In this document: positions 54,137-62,188 of the stretch, one piece after another
How the letters are laid out: every line of letters begins with the position of its first letter
How positions within the stretch are numbered: position 1 is the stretch's first letter
Origin: Marnyiella aurantia
GTDB lineage: Bacteria; Bacteroidota; Bacteroidia; Flavobacteriales; Weeksellaceae
DNA length: 64,000 bases
Assembly (NCBI RefSeq): GCF_014041915.1
Contig: NZ_CP059472.1
Location: forward strand, 1 to 64,000
Direction of reading: 5' to 3'
The notes under the pieces: model-generated
What the model saw: the letters and a program-made list of their open reading frames with translations, nothing else
Told to the model about the DNA's origin: nothing
The model's database searches: none
Translations under genes and position numbers: made by a program

Positions 54137-56221
54137 ATGAAAAAAACTTTACTCTTCGTTATTTTACTTATCTCACAAACTTTTTTCTCTCAGGAAGATT
54201 GCTCTACCGCTTTAACTGTTTGTGGAAACTCCAGTATTACCTACAGTCCTTCCGGTATTGGCTTAGTCAATGAATCTTTGGGAGGATGTCTGAGTACTGG
54301 TGAACATAATTCTATCTGGTATAAAATAACAATTGCTACAAGCGGAACATTAACCTTTGATCTTGTTCCTACTGATCCGGCAGCAGATTATGATTGGGCT
54401 GTTTATGGTCCAAATGTTGCCTGCGGAAACCTGGGGTCACCCATCCGCTGTAATGCGGCTACGGTTATCGGCGTGGGCGCTTCTACCGGTCTGAATATGA
54501 CAAGTACGGTGATCAGTGCTGCCGGAGGTTCCACGACTCCATACTGTCAGTACCTGGATGTCACGGCAGGTCAAACTTATTACTTATATATTGATAACTG
54601 GGTGGGTGCAGGAAGTACGACTACCGCACCGTTTTCGTTGACCTGGGGAGGAACGGCAACCATGGCTTCTCCTTACAATAATCCCGCAATTAGTCCTAAT
54701 CCTTTTATTGCTCCAGGTCCCAATCAGGACGGGGTCATTACTCTCTGTACAAATCCGGGCGTATTTGACTTCAGCACGCTCTCTGCGGGAATCGTCAATG
54801 GAAATCCCAACTTCACCGTAACCTACCACAATAACACCAATGATCTTTTAACCAACAGTAATCCACTTGGTACGGTTACAGTGAATACTGCCAATACTTA
54901 TTATTATGCACTTCACTATACCGATCCTACAAATCCGCTTAATCCAATAAATAAGTGTTTGGAAATAGGAACTATCAACTTTGTACAGGGTGCAATCACG
55001 GTTGGCAATGCAACAGTTAATGCCTGTAACAATAACAACGAAGGAACTGCCATCTTCGATCTTACGTCAGTTTCAGCCGCTATGTTTGCTGATCCTACAG
55101 CCACGCGGGTGTATTACCGCACAATAAATGACATGAATAATGGCGTAAATCCCATCACAAATCCTGCTGCATTTTTCACAGCAGCTCCGACTGCGGTTTA
55201 TATGCATGTTACAACCACTCAAGGCTGTTCGAACTACGGCACCATATCCCTACAGTTTTATCCTACTGTGGTAATGAATGATGCTTCACTTACAACCTGT
55301 TTTATTGAAACAAACCCTGCTACAGGACTGTTTGATCTTAACAGTGCGGCAGTTGGCGGGGGAACAGTGGCAAAAACCTACTATCCTTCCTATACTGATG
55401 CGGCCAACGGAACCAATGCCATTTCTAATCCGTCCGCCTTTGTATCGCCAAATACCGTTGTTTACGTAAAAGGTACAAGCCCGAACGGCTGTACAGGTAT
55501 TTCCCAAATCACCCTTAATGTAACTTCTCCAAATCATTCGGTGGTTTTAAAGGATAAAATCATTTGCCCCGAAGATACCACTACACTTGATGCCGGTCCG
55601 GGATTCAGCAGTTACCTGTGGAGTACCGGAGCAACTACTTCCTCTATTTCAAATGTAAGTGTAGGCAGCTACTGGGTGAAACTTACCTTAGGTGAATGTG
55701 TTACCAAGCAGACAGTAACCGTTTCAGCAGCTCCAATTCCTGTTGTTTCAGCAATCGATATTTCAAACAACACCATCACGGTAAATGTAATTGGAGGCAC
55801 CCCACCATACCAATTTTCTATGGACAATTCTGTATGGCAGGATTCCAACATCTTTACTAATGTTCCAAGGGGTAAAAACATGATTTATGTTAAAGATTCT
55901 TTTGACTGTGAGCCTTCTGCAATACAAATCACGGTGCCGAATCTGGTTAATGCGATTACGCCGAATAATGATGGGGTAAACGATGCCATTGATTATTCCT
56001 CATTGGGTTACAAAGAGAATCTGGTGATAAAGATATTCGACCGTTACGGAATTAATGTGTATCAGGCAGACCGGTCAAATGGCTATAAATGGGATGGAAG
56101 ACGCAGCGATAGAAAAATTTCAACCGGCACGTACTGGTACACGGTAACCTGGAACGAGGCTGATGCGGCCGGAACACCAGTCAAATATTCAGGATGGATT
56201 CTTGTTAAAAATATAGAATAG
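54137..56221 (+). CDS. Secreted protein with T9SS type B sorting domain
   Basis: A 694-residue surface protein: Sec signal (MKKTLLFVILLISQTFFSQ), an N-terminal domain with NSIWYKITIATSGTLTFDL, typical of flavobacterial CUB-like modules. Then come Ig-like repeats with a recurring pattern (TPNNPAAFFTAAPTAVYMH-like; SNPSAFVSPNTVVYVKGTSP), and a C-terminal type B (CHU_C/gliding-motility-associated) sorting domain: NAITPNNDGVNDAID, IKIFDRYGINVYQ, YKWDGRR, GTYWYTVTW, GWILVKN. It is delivered to the surface by the gliding-linked type IX system. Likely an adhesin; no enzyme motif is seen. It sits between two IS relics. Confidence 0.93.
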   Translation: MKKTLLFVILLISQTFFSQEDCSTALTVCGNSSITYSPSGIGLVNESLGGCLSTGEHNSIWYKITIATSGTLTFDLVPTDPAADYDWAVYGPNVACGNLGSPIRCNAATVIGVGASTGLNMTSTVISAAGGSTTPYCQYLDVTAGQTYYLYIDNWVGAGSTTTAPFSLTWGGTATMASPYNNPAISPNPFIAPGPNQDGVITLCTNPGVFDFSTLSAGIVNGNPNFTVTYHNNTNDLLTNSNPLGTVTVNTANTYYYALHYTDPTNPLNPINKCLEIGTINFVQGAITVGNATVNACNNNNEGTAIFDLTSVSAAMFADPTATRVYYRTINDMNNGVNPITNPAAFFTAAPTAVYMHVTTTQGCSNYGTISLQFYPTVVMNDASLTTCFIETNPATGLFDLNSAAVGGGTVAKTYYPSYTDAANGTNAISNPSAFVSPNTVVYVKGTSPNGCTGISQITLNVTSPNHSVVLKDKIICPEDTTTLDAGPGFSSYLWSTGATTSSISNVSVGSYWVKLTLGECVTKQTVTVSAAPIPVVSAIDISNNTITVNVIGGTPPYQFSMDNSVWQDSNIFTNVPRGKNMIYVKDSFDCEPSAIQITVPNLVNAITPNNDGVNDAIDYSSLGYKENLVIKIFDRYGINVYQADRSNGYKWDGRRSDRKISTGTYWYTVTWNEADAAGTPVKYSGWILVKNIE

Positions 56222-56253
56222 CTTATTCTATAGAATAAAAAATCCGCCTCAGT

Positions 56254-56615
56254 TGTAAGACTGTACCCAAAAGTTTAGATAAAACTAAACATTATTCAAT
56301 GACTTTTACAAGGAAAGAGTTTCGTGCTGTACCAAGCTCTTTCCTTTTAGGTTTAGCCTAATCCGCACGATGTTGTAGTAGTTTGTGTAGTCTGATATTT
56401 CTTTTCCGGGTTTAGAGACTGAGCTGGATTTTGGCGTATAGAACATCGCTGATTTGAGGGTGCCGAAGAACATTTCTGTGATTGCAATTTCCAGACAGTT
56501 GCCATTTCACGAGATGCTAAACTTCTTTTACAGGTGTTAACTTAACTATAAATCTTATTTTTCTTAGCCCATAAAAAATGCCCCTAAAAGGGTCTAACTT
56601 TTTGAGGGCAGTGCA
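56254..56615 (-). mobile_element. Internally deleted IS3-family element
   Basis: About 360 bp with inverted ends: plus-strand ACTGTACCCAAAAGTTTAGA near 56262-56281 and, on the minus strand, ACTGCCCTCAAAAAGTTAGA near 56613-56594. Minus-strand coding remnants lie between: RKIRFIVKLTPVKEV (OrfA N-terminus, about 56570-56525) joins directly to the OrfB C-terminus (NGNCLEIAITEMFFGTLKSA ... YYNIVRIRLNLKGKSLVQ), ending at a stop at 56307. An in-frame TGA lies at 56507-56509. Most of the transposase, including the catalytic core, is gone. Confidence 0.8.
56307..56518 (-). pseudogene. IS3-family transposase OrfB C-terminal remnant
   Basis: Minus-strand translation from 56518 reads SIS-stop-NGNCLEIAITEMFFGTLKSA, then ISDYTNYYNIVRIRLNLKGK and SLVQHETLSL-stop. 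This is the familiar end of IS3 OrfB (DNAxxESFFxTLK ... YIxYYNxxRI...LKGxSPVxYR). The DNA...E catalytic region is altered and a stop codon interrupts it. Confidence 0.82.
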
Positions 56616-56649
56616 ATCTTGGGAAGGCTTTTCTTTTATCAGTCCGCAG

Positions 56650-58314
56650 CTAGTATGGGTTTATGTCTATTGTAAGTTCTACCTGCGAGTTTCCTTCATT
56701 AAAGAATAATGTCTTTTCCAGTATTCCCTCATGCAGGATTTGTCCAACTGTCTTGTCAAATTTGTCCGTCTGCTTCCAGTCTCGTGAAGGAAGATTCTCC
56801 TCCTCCCGGCCGGTGGCATATATCTTAATCCGATAATGCAGATTTTCTACTGTTAGGTTTACGTACTTATTGTTAAGTATGGGATTGGTATGATTGAGCG
56901 TCGTCCCAGCCTTCAGACGTAAAGGATGCTCCCCGGCACCGTACCGGATCTTGGTTGTGGGAGGATTAAGCGATTCCAGATATGCCGGCATCTCCCTGCC
57001 ATCTGCAAGTATGACTTTTTGCCGGTCATTATATACATAAATGGATAGGCTGCCAAAAAGTTGGCCGTAGCTGTTCTCTGAATCATCAGACTGTAAAACG
57101 GATATTGATTTTATTCCTACCCGTAATTTATTGGTACGTAAACAGTTTTTCTGTTTCAGGAACGCTTCTGTTTTCAGGCTCAGTCTGTTACCCTCCATAT
57201 CGGTCGCTTTAAATGAAAGCGGAACTATTTGAAACTCGCTTACCGGTTCTGTAAAATAATCGTCTACTGCTGCTTTAATCTTTTTTGGATCGGTTTCAGG
57301 ATTAGGAACTCCGCCACCGGCGTGAACTTTTACTGAAATCTGCTTTATAAGATTTGAATCACATGGCTCGGCAGCAATTCCGGAGTTGAACTTGTGCCAG
57401 TTCAGCGCTCCGTTTGCTGTTTTGCAAAAGTTATCCAGTCGGATATTGGATTCAAAGATAATATGAAGCAGCCGGCCATATTCCACCTCTTCAAAATAGA
57501 ACCAGTCCGGTTGTCTTTCGGTTGGATATGTGAAAATATCATCAGGACCGTTTAACTTACCTGCACTCACAGTCATAAATGTTTGCCTGAAAGTAAACAG
57601 ATAATAATAGTTTTTCTTCGGAGATGTAAGATTAAGGCTTGGAGCGCCTGATTCGTCTATGAAAAAACGGGATGGAGCCATTTTGAAAGTCAAAAAATCT
57701 TCAATTGTGGTTTCTGCGGATTGTGAATCTGCCATAACGTAGGGTTTGGAACTGATGCAGTTGGAAAAGTCAGTAAGTCTTGCTGCCGCAGATGTTAATT
57801 GCTGCCGAAATTCTTCCTTCACGGTTGGAACAACCTCTTCTGAAGTGTATTTCAGCCCGTCGCTACCTACTGTTTTTAGTGTTAGCGCTTTACGCTGCCT
57901 CATACCATGATAGACAAACTTCCCCCTTTCCAAAATATCATTAGCACTGAATACTGCTCCCGGAAGTATATTGCTGGCTTCTGCCGATTGACAGACCATA
58001 ATGGGATATTCTACTGTTACGCCCGTCACTTCTTCGCAGTTGAAGCAGGTCTTTTCATTCAGAGAAGAGATATTCGACTTTAATTTTACATTAGGTTGTG
58101 CAAACATTGTAGACAGTTGCAGCCTGATCCTGGTATTGTGTCGCGTGGTTATCGTTCTGATTTTTGAGTAGTTAGGTTTTCCTTTAAGTTTTGTAAAGCC
58201 GTTCGCCGAATTTTCACTACTCCGTACATGTTTTTTACTGTTTGTCCTTTTTTTGCCCGACTCCGGTTCGGCTTCCGGCCCGCTGTTTTCCGTCAGTAAA
58301 TTTTTTTTCGTCAT
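56650..58314 (-). CDS. Cholesterol-dependent-cytolysin superfamily (thiol-activated cytolysin-like) protein
   Basis: A 554-residue protein of the CDC/MACPF-related thiol-activated cytolysin family, whose members form large membrane pores. The core aligns with perfringolysin O: ILPGAVFSANDILERG (perfringolysin TYPGALQLAD), FRQTFMTVSAGKLNGPDDIF (YKQIFYTVSADLPKNPSDLF, about 242-261), VEYGRLLHIIFES (VAYGRTIYVKLET), ISVKVHAGGG (the paired-Gly region) and EFQIVPLSFKATDMEGN (YPISYTSVFLKDN). The C-terminal about 160 residues lack the Trp-rich undecapeptide and differ from CDC domain 4 (GIKSISVLQSDDSENSYGQL). There is no signal peptide: the first 50 residues are charged. The start is the ATG at 58314; a TTG lies 27 bases upstream. 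Confidence 0.85.
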   Translation of the reverse strand: MTKKNLLTENSGPEAEPESGKKRTNSKKHVRSSENSANGFTKLKGKPNYSKIRTITTRHNTRIRLQLSTMFAQPNVKLKSNISSLNEKTCFNCEEVTGVTVEYPIMVCQSAEASNILPGAVFSANDILERGKFVYHGMRQRKALTLKTVGSDGLKYTSEEVVPTVKEEFRQQLTSAAARLTDFSNCISSKPYVMADSQSAETTIEDFLTFKMAPSRFFIDESGAPSLNLTSPKKNYYYLFTFRQTFMTVSAGKLNGPDDIFTYPTERQPDWFYFEEVEYGRLLHIIFESNIRLDNFCKTANGALNWHKFNSGIAAEPCDSNLIKQISVKVHAGGGVPNPETDPKKIKAAVDDYFTEPVSEFQIVPLSFKATDMEGNRLSLKTEAFLKQKNCLRTNKLRVGIKSISVLQSDDSENSYGQLFGSLSIYVYNDRQKVILADGREMPAYLESLNPPTTKIRYGAGEHPLRLKAGTTLNHTNPILNNKYVNLTVENLHYRIKIYATGREEENLPSRDWKQTDKFDKTVGQILHEGILEKTLFFNEGNSQVELTIDINPY

Positions 58315-58680
58315 TATTTCTTTTTTTATTTTTGATTGCAAACCTGGGTACTGAATAATTCTACATAAAAGGGTAATCTTTAATGTTCTGAACTAAAAAT
58401 TATACGTAATAGCGTTAAAAGTATATAAAATATCCGTTAGAAATGGGTCTTTATAACGAAACCTTTACATTGAATAATTAATTACTGTTTAAATGGGATT
58501 GTATTATTTAAGGCGTTTAGACTAGCTGGTTTTTGCTGTTATCACCATTTTTTGGGATGGATACAATCTGTACTAATGCTGTATAAACGCTGGCAATTAC
58601 TTAACAATTTGTTAGCAGTTAAACTGGCGGTCAGTGAGGAAAGCTCCTTATCTTTGCACTGTAATTCAATTAAAAATTTC
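58315..58680. other. Intergenic region between the cytolysin-like gene and pafA
   Basis: 366 AT-rich bases between divergent genes. It holds the pafA -7 box; nothing else recognisable. Confidence 0.5.
58649..58656 (+). promoter_or_regulatory. -7 box of the pafA promoter
   Basis: TATCTTTG, 24 bases before the pafA ATG; no TTG at proper spacing. Confidence 0.55.
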
Positions 58681-60324
58681 ATGAAAAAATTCAGTGCTTT
58701 AGTATTTGTTGCGCTTTCTGTTTTCAGTCTAAACGCACAGAACACAAAATCAGCAGACAATGAGAAACCGAAGTTGGTTGTTGGAATAGTTGTAGACCAA
58801 ATGCGGTGGGATTTCCTTTACCGTTATGAAACCAAATATGGAAAAGGAGGTTTTAAACGGCTCATGAATGAAGGTTATAATCTGAACAATGTGATGATTA
58901 ACTATGTTCCAACGGTTACAGCTCTTGGTCATACATCAATTTACACAGGTTCGGTGCCTTCAATCCATGGTATTGCAGGAAATGACTGGACAGACCGGGA
59001 AACCGGCAAAAATGTATACTGTACTACAGATTCATCGGTAAAAGGTGTTGGATCGACTTCGGAAAGGATTGGCGCACACTCTCCGCACCAGCTTTGGAGC
59101 ACAACCATAACAGATCAGTTGGGAATTGCTTCTAATTTCAGGTCTAAGGTAGTCGGTGTATCACTGAAAGACAGAGCTTCCGTGTTGCCGGCCGGACACA
59201 ATCCAACGGGAGCTTTCTGGTTTGATGAAGGTACGGGACATTTTGTGACCAGTTCTTATTACATGAGTGAACTGCCCAAATGGCTGAAGGATTTCAATGC
59301 TCAAGATTGGGGCTCGCGACTTGTGGCCAACGGATGGGACACTTCTCTTCCCATTGCACAATACACCGAAAGTACAGCAGATGATGTTTCCTGGGAGCAG
59401 CTTTTAGGAAGTGCCAAAACTCCTGTCTTTCCATACAAAAACCTGGCAGCCGACTATGCTGCCAAAAAGGGGATTATCCGCACTACACCCTTTGGCAATA
59501 CGCTTACCCTAAAAGTAGCCGAAGCCGCACTTGATGCTTACAAAATGGGCCGAAACCAGGATACGGATTTTCTTGCCATTAATATTGCCTCCACAGATTA
59601 TGTTGGGCATTCCTTTGGCCCAAACTCAATCGAAGTTCAGGATACCTACCTAAGATTGGATAAAGACCTGGAAAATTTCTTTGCCATGCTTGACAAAAAA
59701 GTTGGCAAGGATAACTATCTGGTATTCCTGTCGGCAGACCATGGCGGTGCGCACTCTCTTGGGTATATGGAAACAAATAAGATGCTGACAGGCCTTTTTG
59801 ATGATGGTTTGCAGAAGAATCTGGAAGAGGAGCTTAAAACCCGCTATAACCATGAAAAGTTAATCTGGGCAGTAGACAATTATCAGATCTATCTGAACCA
59901 GCAACTCATTCGTGAACATAAACTGGATGCTGAAGATATCAAGCAAAACATCATCAACCGTCTGAACCGGGACCCACGTGTACTTTACGCTGTAGATTTG
60001 GCTAAGATAGGTTCGGCTGCGATTCCAGAACCTATTAAGTCCAGGATCATCAACGGTTATAACTGGCAGCGCAGTGGCGATATACAGATAATCTCACACG
60101 ACGGGATGCTTCCAAACTATGCGAAGAAAGGAACAACTCACAGTGTATGGAATTCTTATGATGCTCACATTCCTCTGATATTTATGGGAAAAGGTGTAAA
60201 GAAAGGGCAGAGCACTAAGCCCTACCATATGACGGATATCGCCCCCACACTTGCGCAGATCCTGAAAATCGAAAATCCAAGCGGAAATATCGGTGAGCCG
60301 ATTTCGGAGGTAATTGGAAACTAA
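58681..60324 (+). CDS. pafA: Alkaline phosphatase PafA
   Basis: A periplasmic phosphate-monoester phosphatase that frees phosphate from many organic esters. The 547-residue protein has a signal peptide (MKKFSALVFVALSVFSLNAQ) and the PafA active site: Thr80 in PTVTALGHTS, Asn101 in IAGNDW, Lys163 and Arg165 in SLKDRASVLPAGH, each one residue after the numbers of Elizabethkingia PafA (546 residues). Metal ligands are in VVDQMRWD, STDYVGHSFGP, SADHGG and GTTHSVWNSYDAHIP. The ATG at 58681 starts the signal peptide. A terminator follows. Confidence 0.97.
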   Translation: MKKFSALVFVALSVFSLNAQNTKSADNEKPKLVVGIVVDQMRWDFLYRYETKYGKGGFKRLMNEGYNLNNVMINYVPTVTALGHTSIYTGSVPSIHGIAGNDWTDRETGKNVYCTTDSSVKGVGSTSERIGAHSPHQLWSTTITDQLGIASNFRSKVVGVSLKDRASVLPAGHNPTGAFWFDEGTGHFVTSSYYMSELPKWLKDFNAQDWGSRLVANGWDTSLPIAQYTESTADDVSWEQLLGSAKTPVFPYKNLAADYAAKKGIIRTTPFGNTLTLKVAEAALDAYKMGRNQDTDFLAINIASTDYVGHSFGPNSIEVQDTYLRLDKDLENFFAMLDKKVGKDNYLVFLSADHGGAHSLGYMETNKMLTGLFDDGLQKNLEEELKTRYNHEKLIWAVDNYQIYLNQQLIREHKLDAEDIKQNIINRLNRDPRVLYAVDLAKIGSAAIPEPIKSRIINGYNWQRSGDIQIISHDGMLPNYAKKGTTHSVWNSYDAHIPLIFMGKGVKKGQSTKPYHMTDIAPTLAQILKIENPSGNIGEPISEVIGN

Positions 60325-60345
60325 ATTAAATCTTTATTAAAAGTG

Positions 60346-60369
60346 AAACGCGCCGAAAGGCGCGTTTTT
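60346..60369 (+). terminator. Terminator after pafA
   Basis: A perfect 9-bp stem AAACGCGCC/GGCGCGTTT with a GAAA loop and five T residues. Confidence 0.9.
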
Positions 60370-60389
60370 AGTTTGAATTATACCGGAAT

Positions 60390-60686
60390 TTATTCTCCGT
60401 CCTCGTATTGCTCCAGATAGTACGAAAAGCCAAAGTCTTCAACTTCATCTTCCGCATCCTCCATAGTTAGGAGCAGATCCTCAAATGTTTCCAGCTGGTC
60501 TACCGTCATATTTACAAATTCAAGATGGACGGGTTGCTCGGCCTGTCCCGTTATGAAATCATAAAAGGCATCCAGATTATCCCCAAAATCCGGCGGTATA
60601 GACATTTTTTCTTTTACCTGAGCATAAAAATCCTCGAAATCACCAATATTACTAAAGTCAATATATACTGTTTTCATGTTCTCCAT
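60390..60686 (-). CDS. Barstar family ribonuclease inhibitor
   Basis: The 98-residue acidic cytoplasmic inhibitor that should neutralise the barnase-like enzyme encoded 35 bases upstream. Barstar landmarks: KTVYIDFSNIGDFEDFYAQV, then IPPDFGDNLDAFYDFIT (the helix with the conserved Asp-Asn-Leu-Asp-Ala that plugs the barnase active site), and the acidic C-terminal helices. It is the second gene of a two-gene unit on the minus strand. Confidence 0.95.
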   Translation of the reverse strand: MENMKTVYIDFSNIGDFEDFYAQVKEKMSIPPDFGDNLDAFYDFITGQAEQPVHLEFVNMTVDQLETFEDLLLTMEDAEDEVEDFGFSYYLEQYEDGE

Positions 60687-60721
60687 CTGCTTCGTTTCCT
60701 TTATTTAATGTTAATTCTGAT

Positions 60722-61210
60722 TTATTTCTGTTTCTGAAAAGTTTTATAGTGGTCCGTTGTCAGCCATACTTCACCATCCGGGGTATATACGATGCGCTGA
60801 GCATTTCTGTTTCCACATGTATAATTTACATCTGCTTCATAATACTTTTTACCCGCGGGCAGTTTCTTTTCCCTGTTGCCGAATTTGTCGCCGCCGATAG
60901 CTTTGCCCGGAAGGATATCGCAAAGGTTTCCTTCCGAAGCAATCCAGCCTTTTGCACGTGCTTCATTCTTTGTCAGATAATATTTCGGCAGACTGCGGTT
61001 AGTCTTCACATAACTGATCACCCGGCCGGCTTCTGTGAGTGCATCAATATCTTCGTTGGCGGAATTCTGATCCTTCCGCTGTTCAGTTTGGTGATCCGCT
61101 CCACTATTTTCACCTTCCGCATTACTATCATTTACGTAGTACATTATGAGATATGCGGTAAGCAATCCGATAATGAAAATAAGGAAGAGTTTGAAATTAT
61201 CTTTGCGCAT
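60722..61210 (-). CDS. Membrane-anchored barnase-like ribonuclease
   Basis: A guanyl-specific ribonuclease of the N1/barnase family. The 162-residue protein has an N-terminal membrane segment (LFLIFIIGLLTAYLIMYYV), a flexible acidic linker (about 27-55) and a barnase domain. Catalytic residues are Glu125 (YYEADVNY), Arg135 and Arg139 (CGNRNAQRI) and His154 (TDHYKTF); GWIASEGNLCDILPGKAIGG matches the barnase base-binding part. Cys97 and Cys132 could form a disulfide absent from Bacillus barnase. The barstar gene follows on the same strand. Confidence 0.95.
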   Translation of the reverse strand: MRKDNFKLFLIFIIGLLTAYLIMYYVNDSNAEGENSGADHQTEQRKDQNSANEDIDALTEAGRVISYVKTNRSLPKYYLTKNEARAKGWIASEGNLCDILPGKAIGGDKFGNREKKLPAGKKYYEADVNYTCGNRNAQRIVYTPDGEVWLTTDHYKTFQKQK

Positions 61211-61281
61211 GAATACTGGCTGACAGAATTTTAATACATCTGACTAAATAATTAAGGGTGTATGTTTTATCCCGGTAAAAT

Positions 61282-62073
61282 TTAACCGCGCCATTCCTCA
61301 GGTATATCACATACCGGTATGGGCTGTATCTTATGCTGGGCGGCTTTATTCATCTTCTGAAATATTTTAAATACTTCGAGATCCCTGCCTGAGTAGTCTT
61401 CTTCGGTCTTGGTTCCCCATTCTTTCTGGATCTTTTCCAGTTCGGGATAGGAGGCCCCAATTTGCTGTTCGTCGGTACGCTCGGTATTCCAAAGACCGTC
61501 TGTAGGAATGGCATTCTGAATGGATTCCACAAGATCGAGTGATCTGGCAAGTTCATAAACTTCGGTTTTATAAAGGTCGGCTATTGGTGAGACGTCTACA
61601 CCGCCGTCGCCGTATTTTGTATAAAAACCGATGCCGAAATCTTCCACCTTATTACCCGTCCCACAAACCAAAAGCCCGTGTATCTGTCCGTAATAATACA
61701 GTGTAAGCATCCTTAAACGGGCTCTTGTATTAGCCAGAGCCAACTGCTCGTTAGGGAACTCTGTTGCGTCTGCGTTGAAGGACTTATAAAGGTCACCGAA
61801 AGCGGGAGTGAGGTCCACCGTTGCAGCTTCTATATTGTTAAATTTACCTTTCAGGAAATCAATGTGTTCCCAGGCACGGCTCACATGCTCCGCATTCTGG
61901 TGTATGGGCATTTCCAGCAGCATTGTTTTCATACCTGTCATTGCGCAAAGTGTGGACACTACTGCCGAGTCCACTCCGCCTGAGATACCCACAATGTATC
62001 CCTGGACCCCGGCCTGCTCTGCGTAATCTTTAAGCCAGGTAACAATTCTTTCGGTTACTTTTTCAGTCTGCAT
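61282..62073 (-). CDS. nadE: NAD(+) synthase
   Basis: Amidates nicotinic-acid adenine dinucleotide to NAD with ammonia and ATP. The 263-residue N-type ATP pyrophosphatase has the P-loop ISGGVDSAVVSTLC (about 33-46) and the NaAD/ATP contacts CGTGNKVEDFGIGFYTKYGD (about 140-159). There is no glutaminase domain, so it uses ammonia. The ATG at 62073 gives the usual MQTEKV N-terminus; another in-frame ATG is 18 bases upstream. It is divergent from gldB, the normal nadE-gldB-gldC order of Bacteroidetes. Confidence 0.95.
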   Translation of the reverse strand: MQTEKVTERIVTWLKDYAEQAGVQGYIVGISGGVDSAVVSTLCAMTGMKTMLLEMPIHQNAEHVSRAWEHIDFLKGKFNNIEAATVDLTPAFGDLYKSFNADATEFPNEQLALANTRARLRMLTLYYYGQIHGLLVCGTGNKVEDFGIGFYTKYGDGGVDVSPIADLYKTEVYELARSLDLVESIQNAIPTDGLWNTERTDEQQIGASYPELEKIQKEWGTKTEEDYSGRDLEVFKIFQKMNKAAQHKIQPIPVCDIPEEWRG

Positions 62074-62100
62074 GAACGTTGTTTTATGCATTGGGATGAA

Positions 62101-62131
62101 TTGGACAATCCTTAAAAATTCATTATTTTTG
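62101..62131 (+). promoter_or_regulatory. gldB promoter
   Basis: TTG at 62101-62103, 20 bases, TATTTTTG at 62124-62131; both boxes fit the flavobacterial consensus. Confidence 0.7.
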
Positions 62132-62188
62132 TAAAAATATAAAATTAATTGTCACCAACACGGCAATGTTCCGAAATTGAATTTAAAA

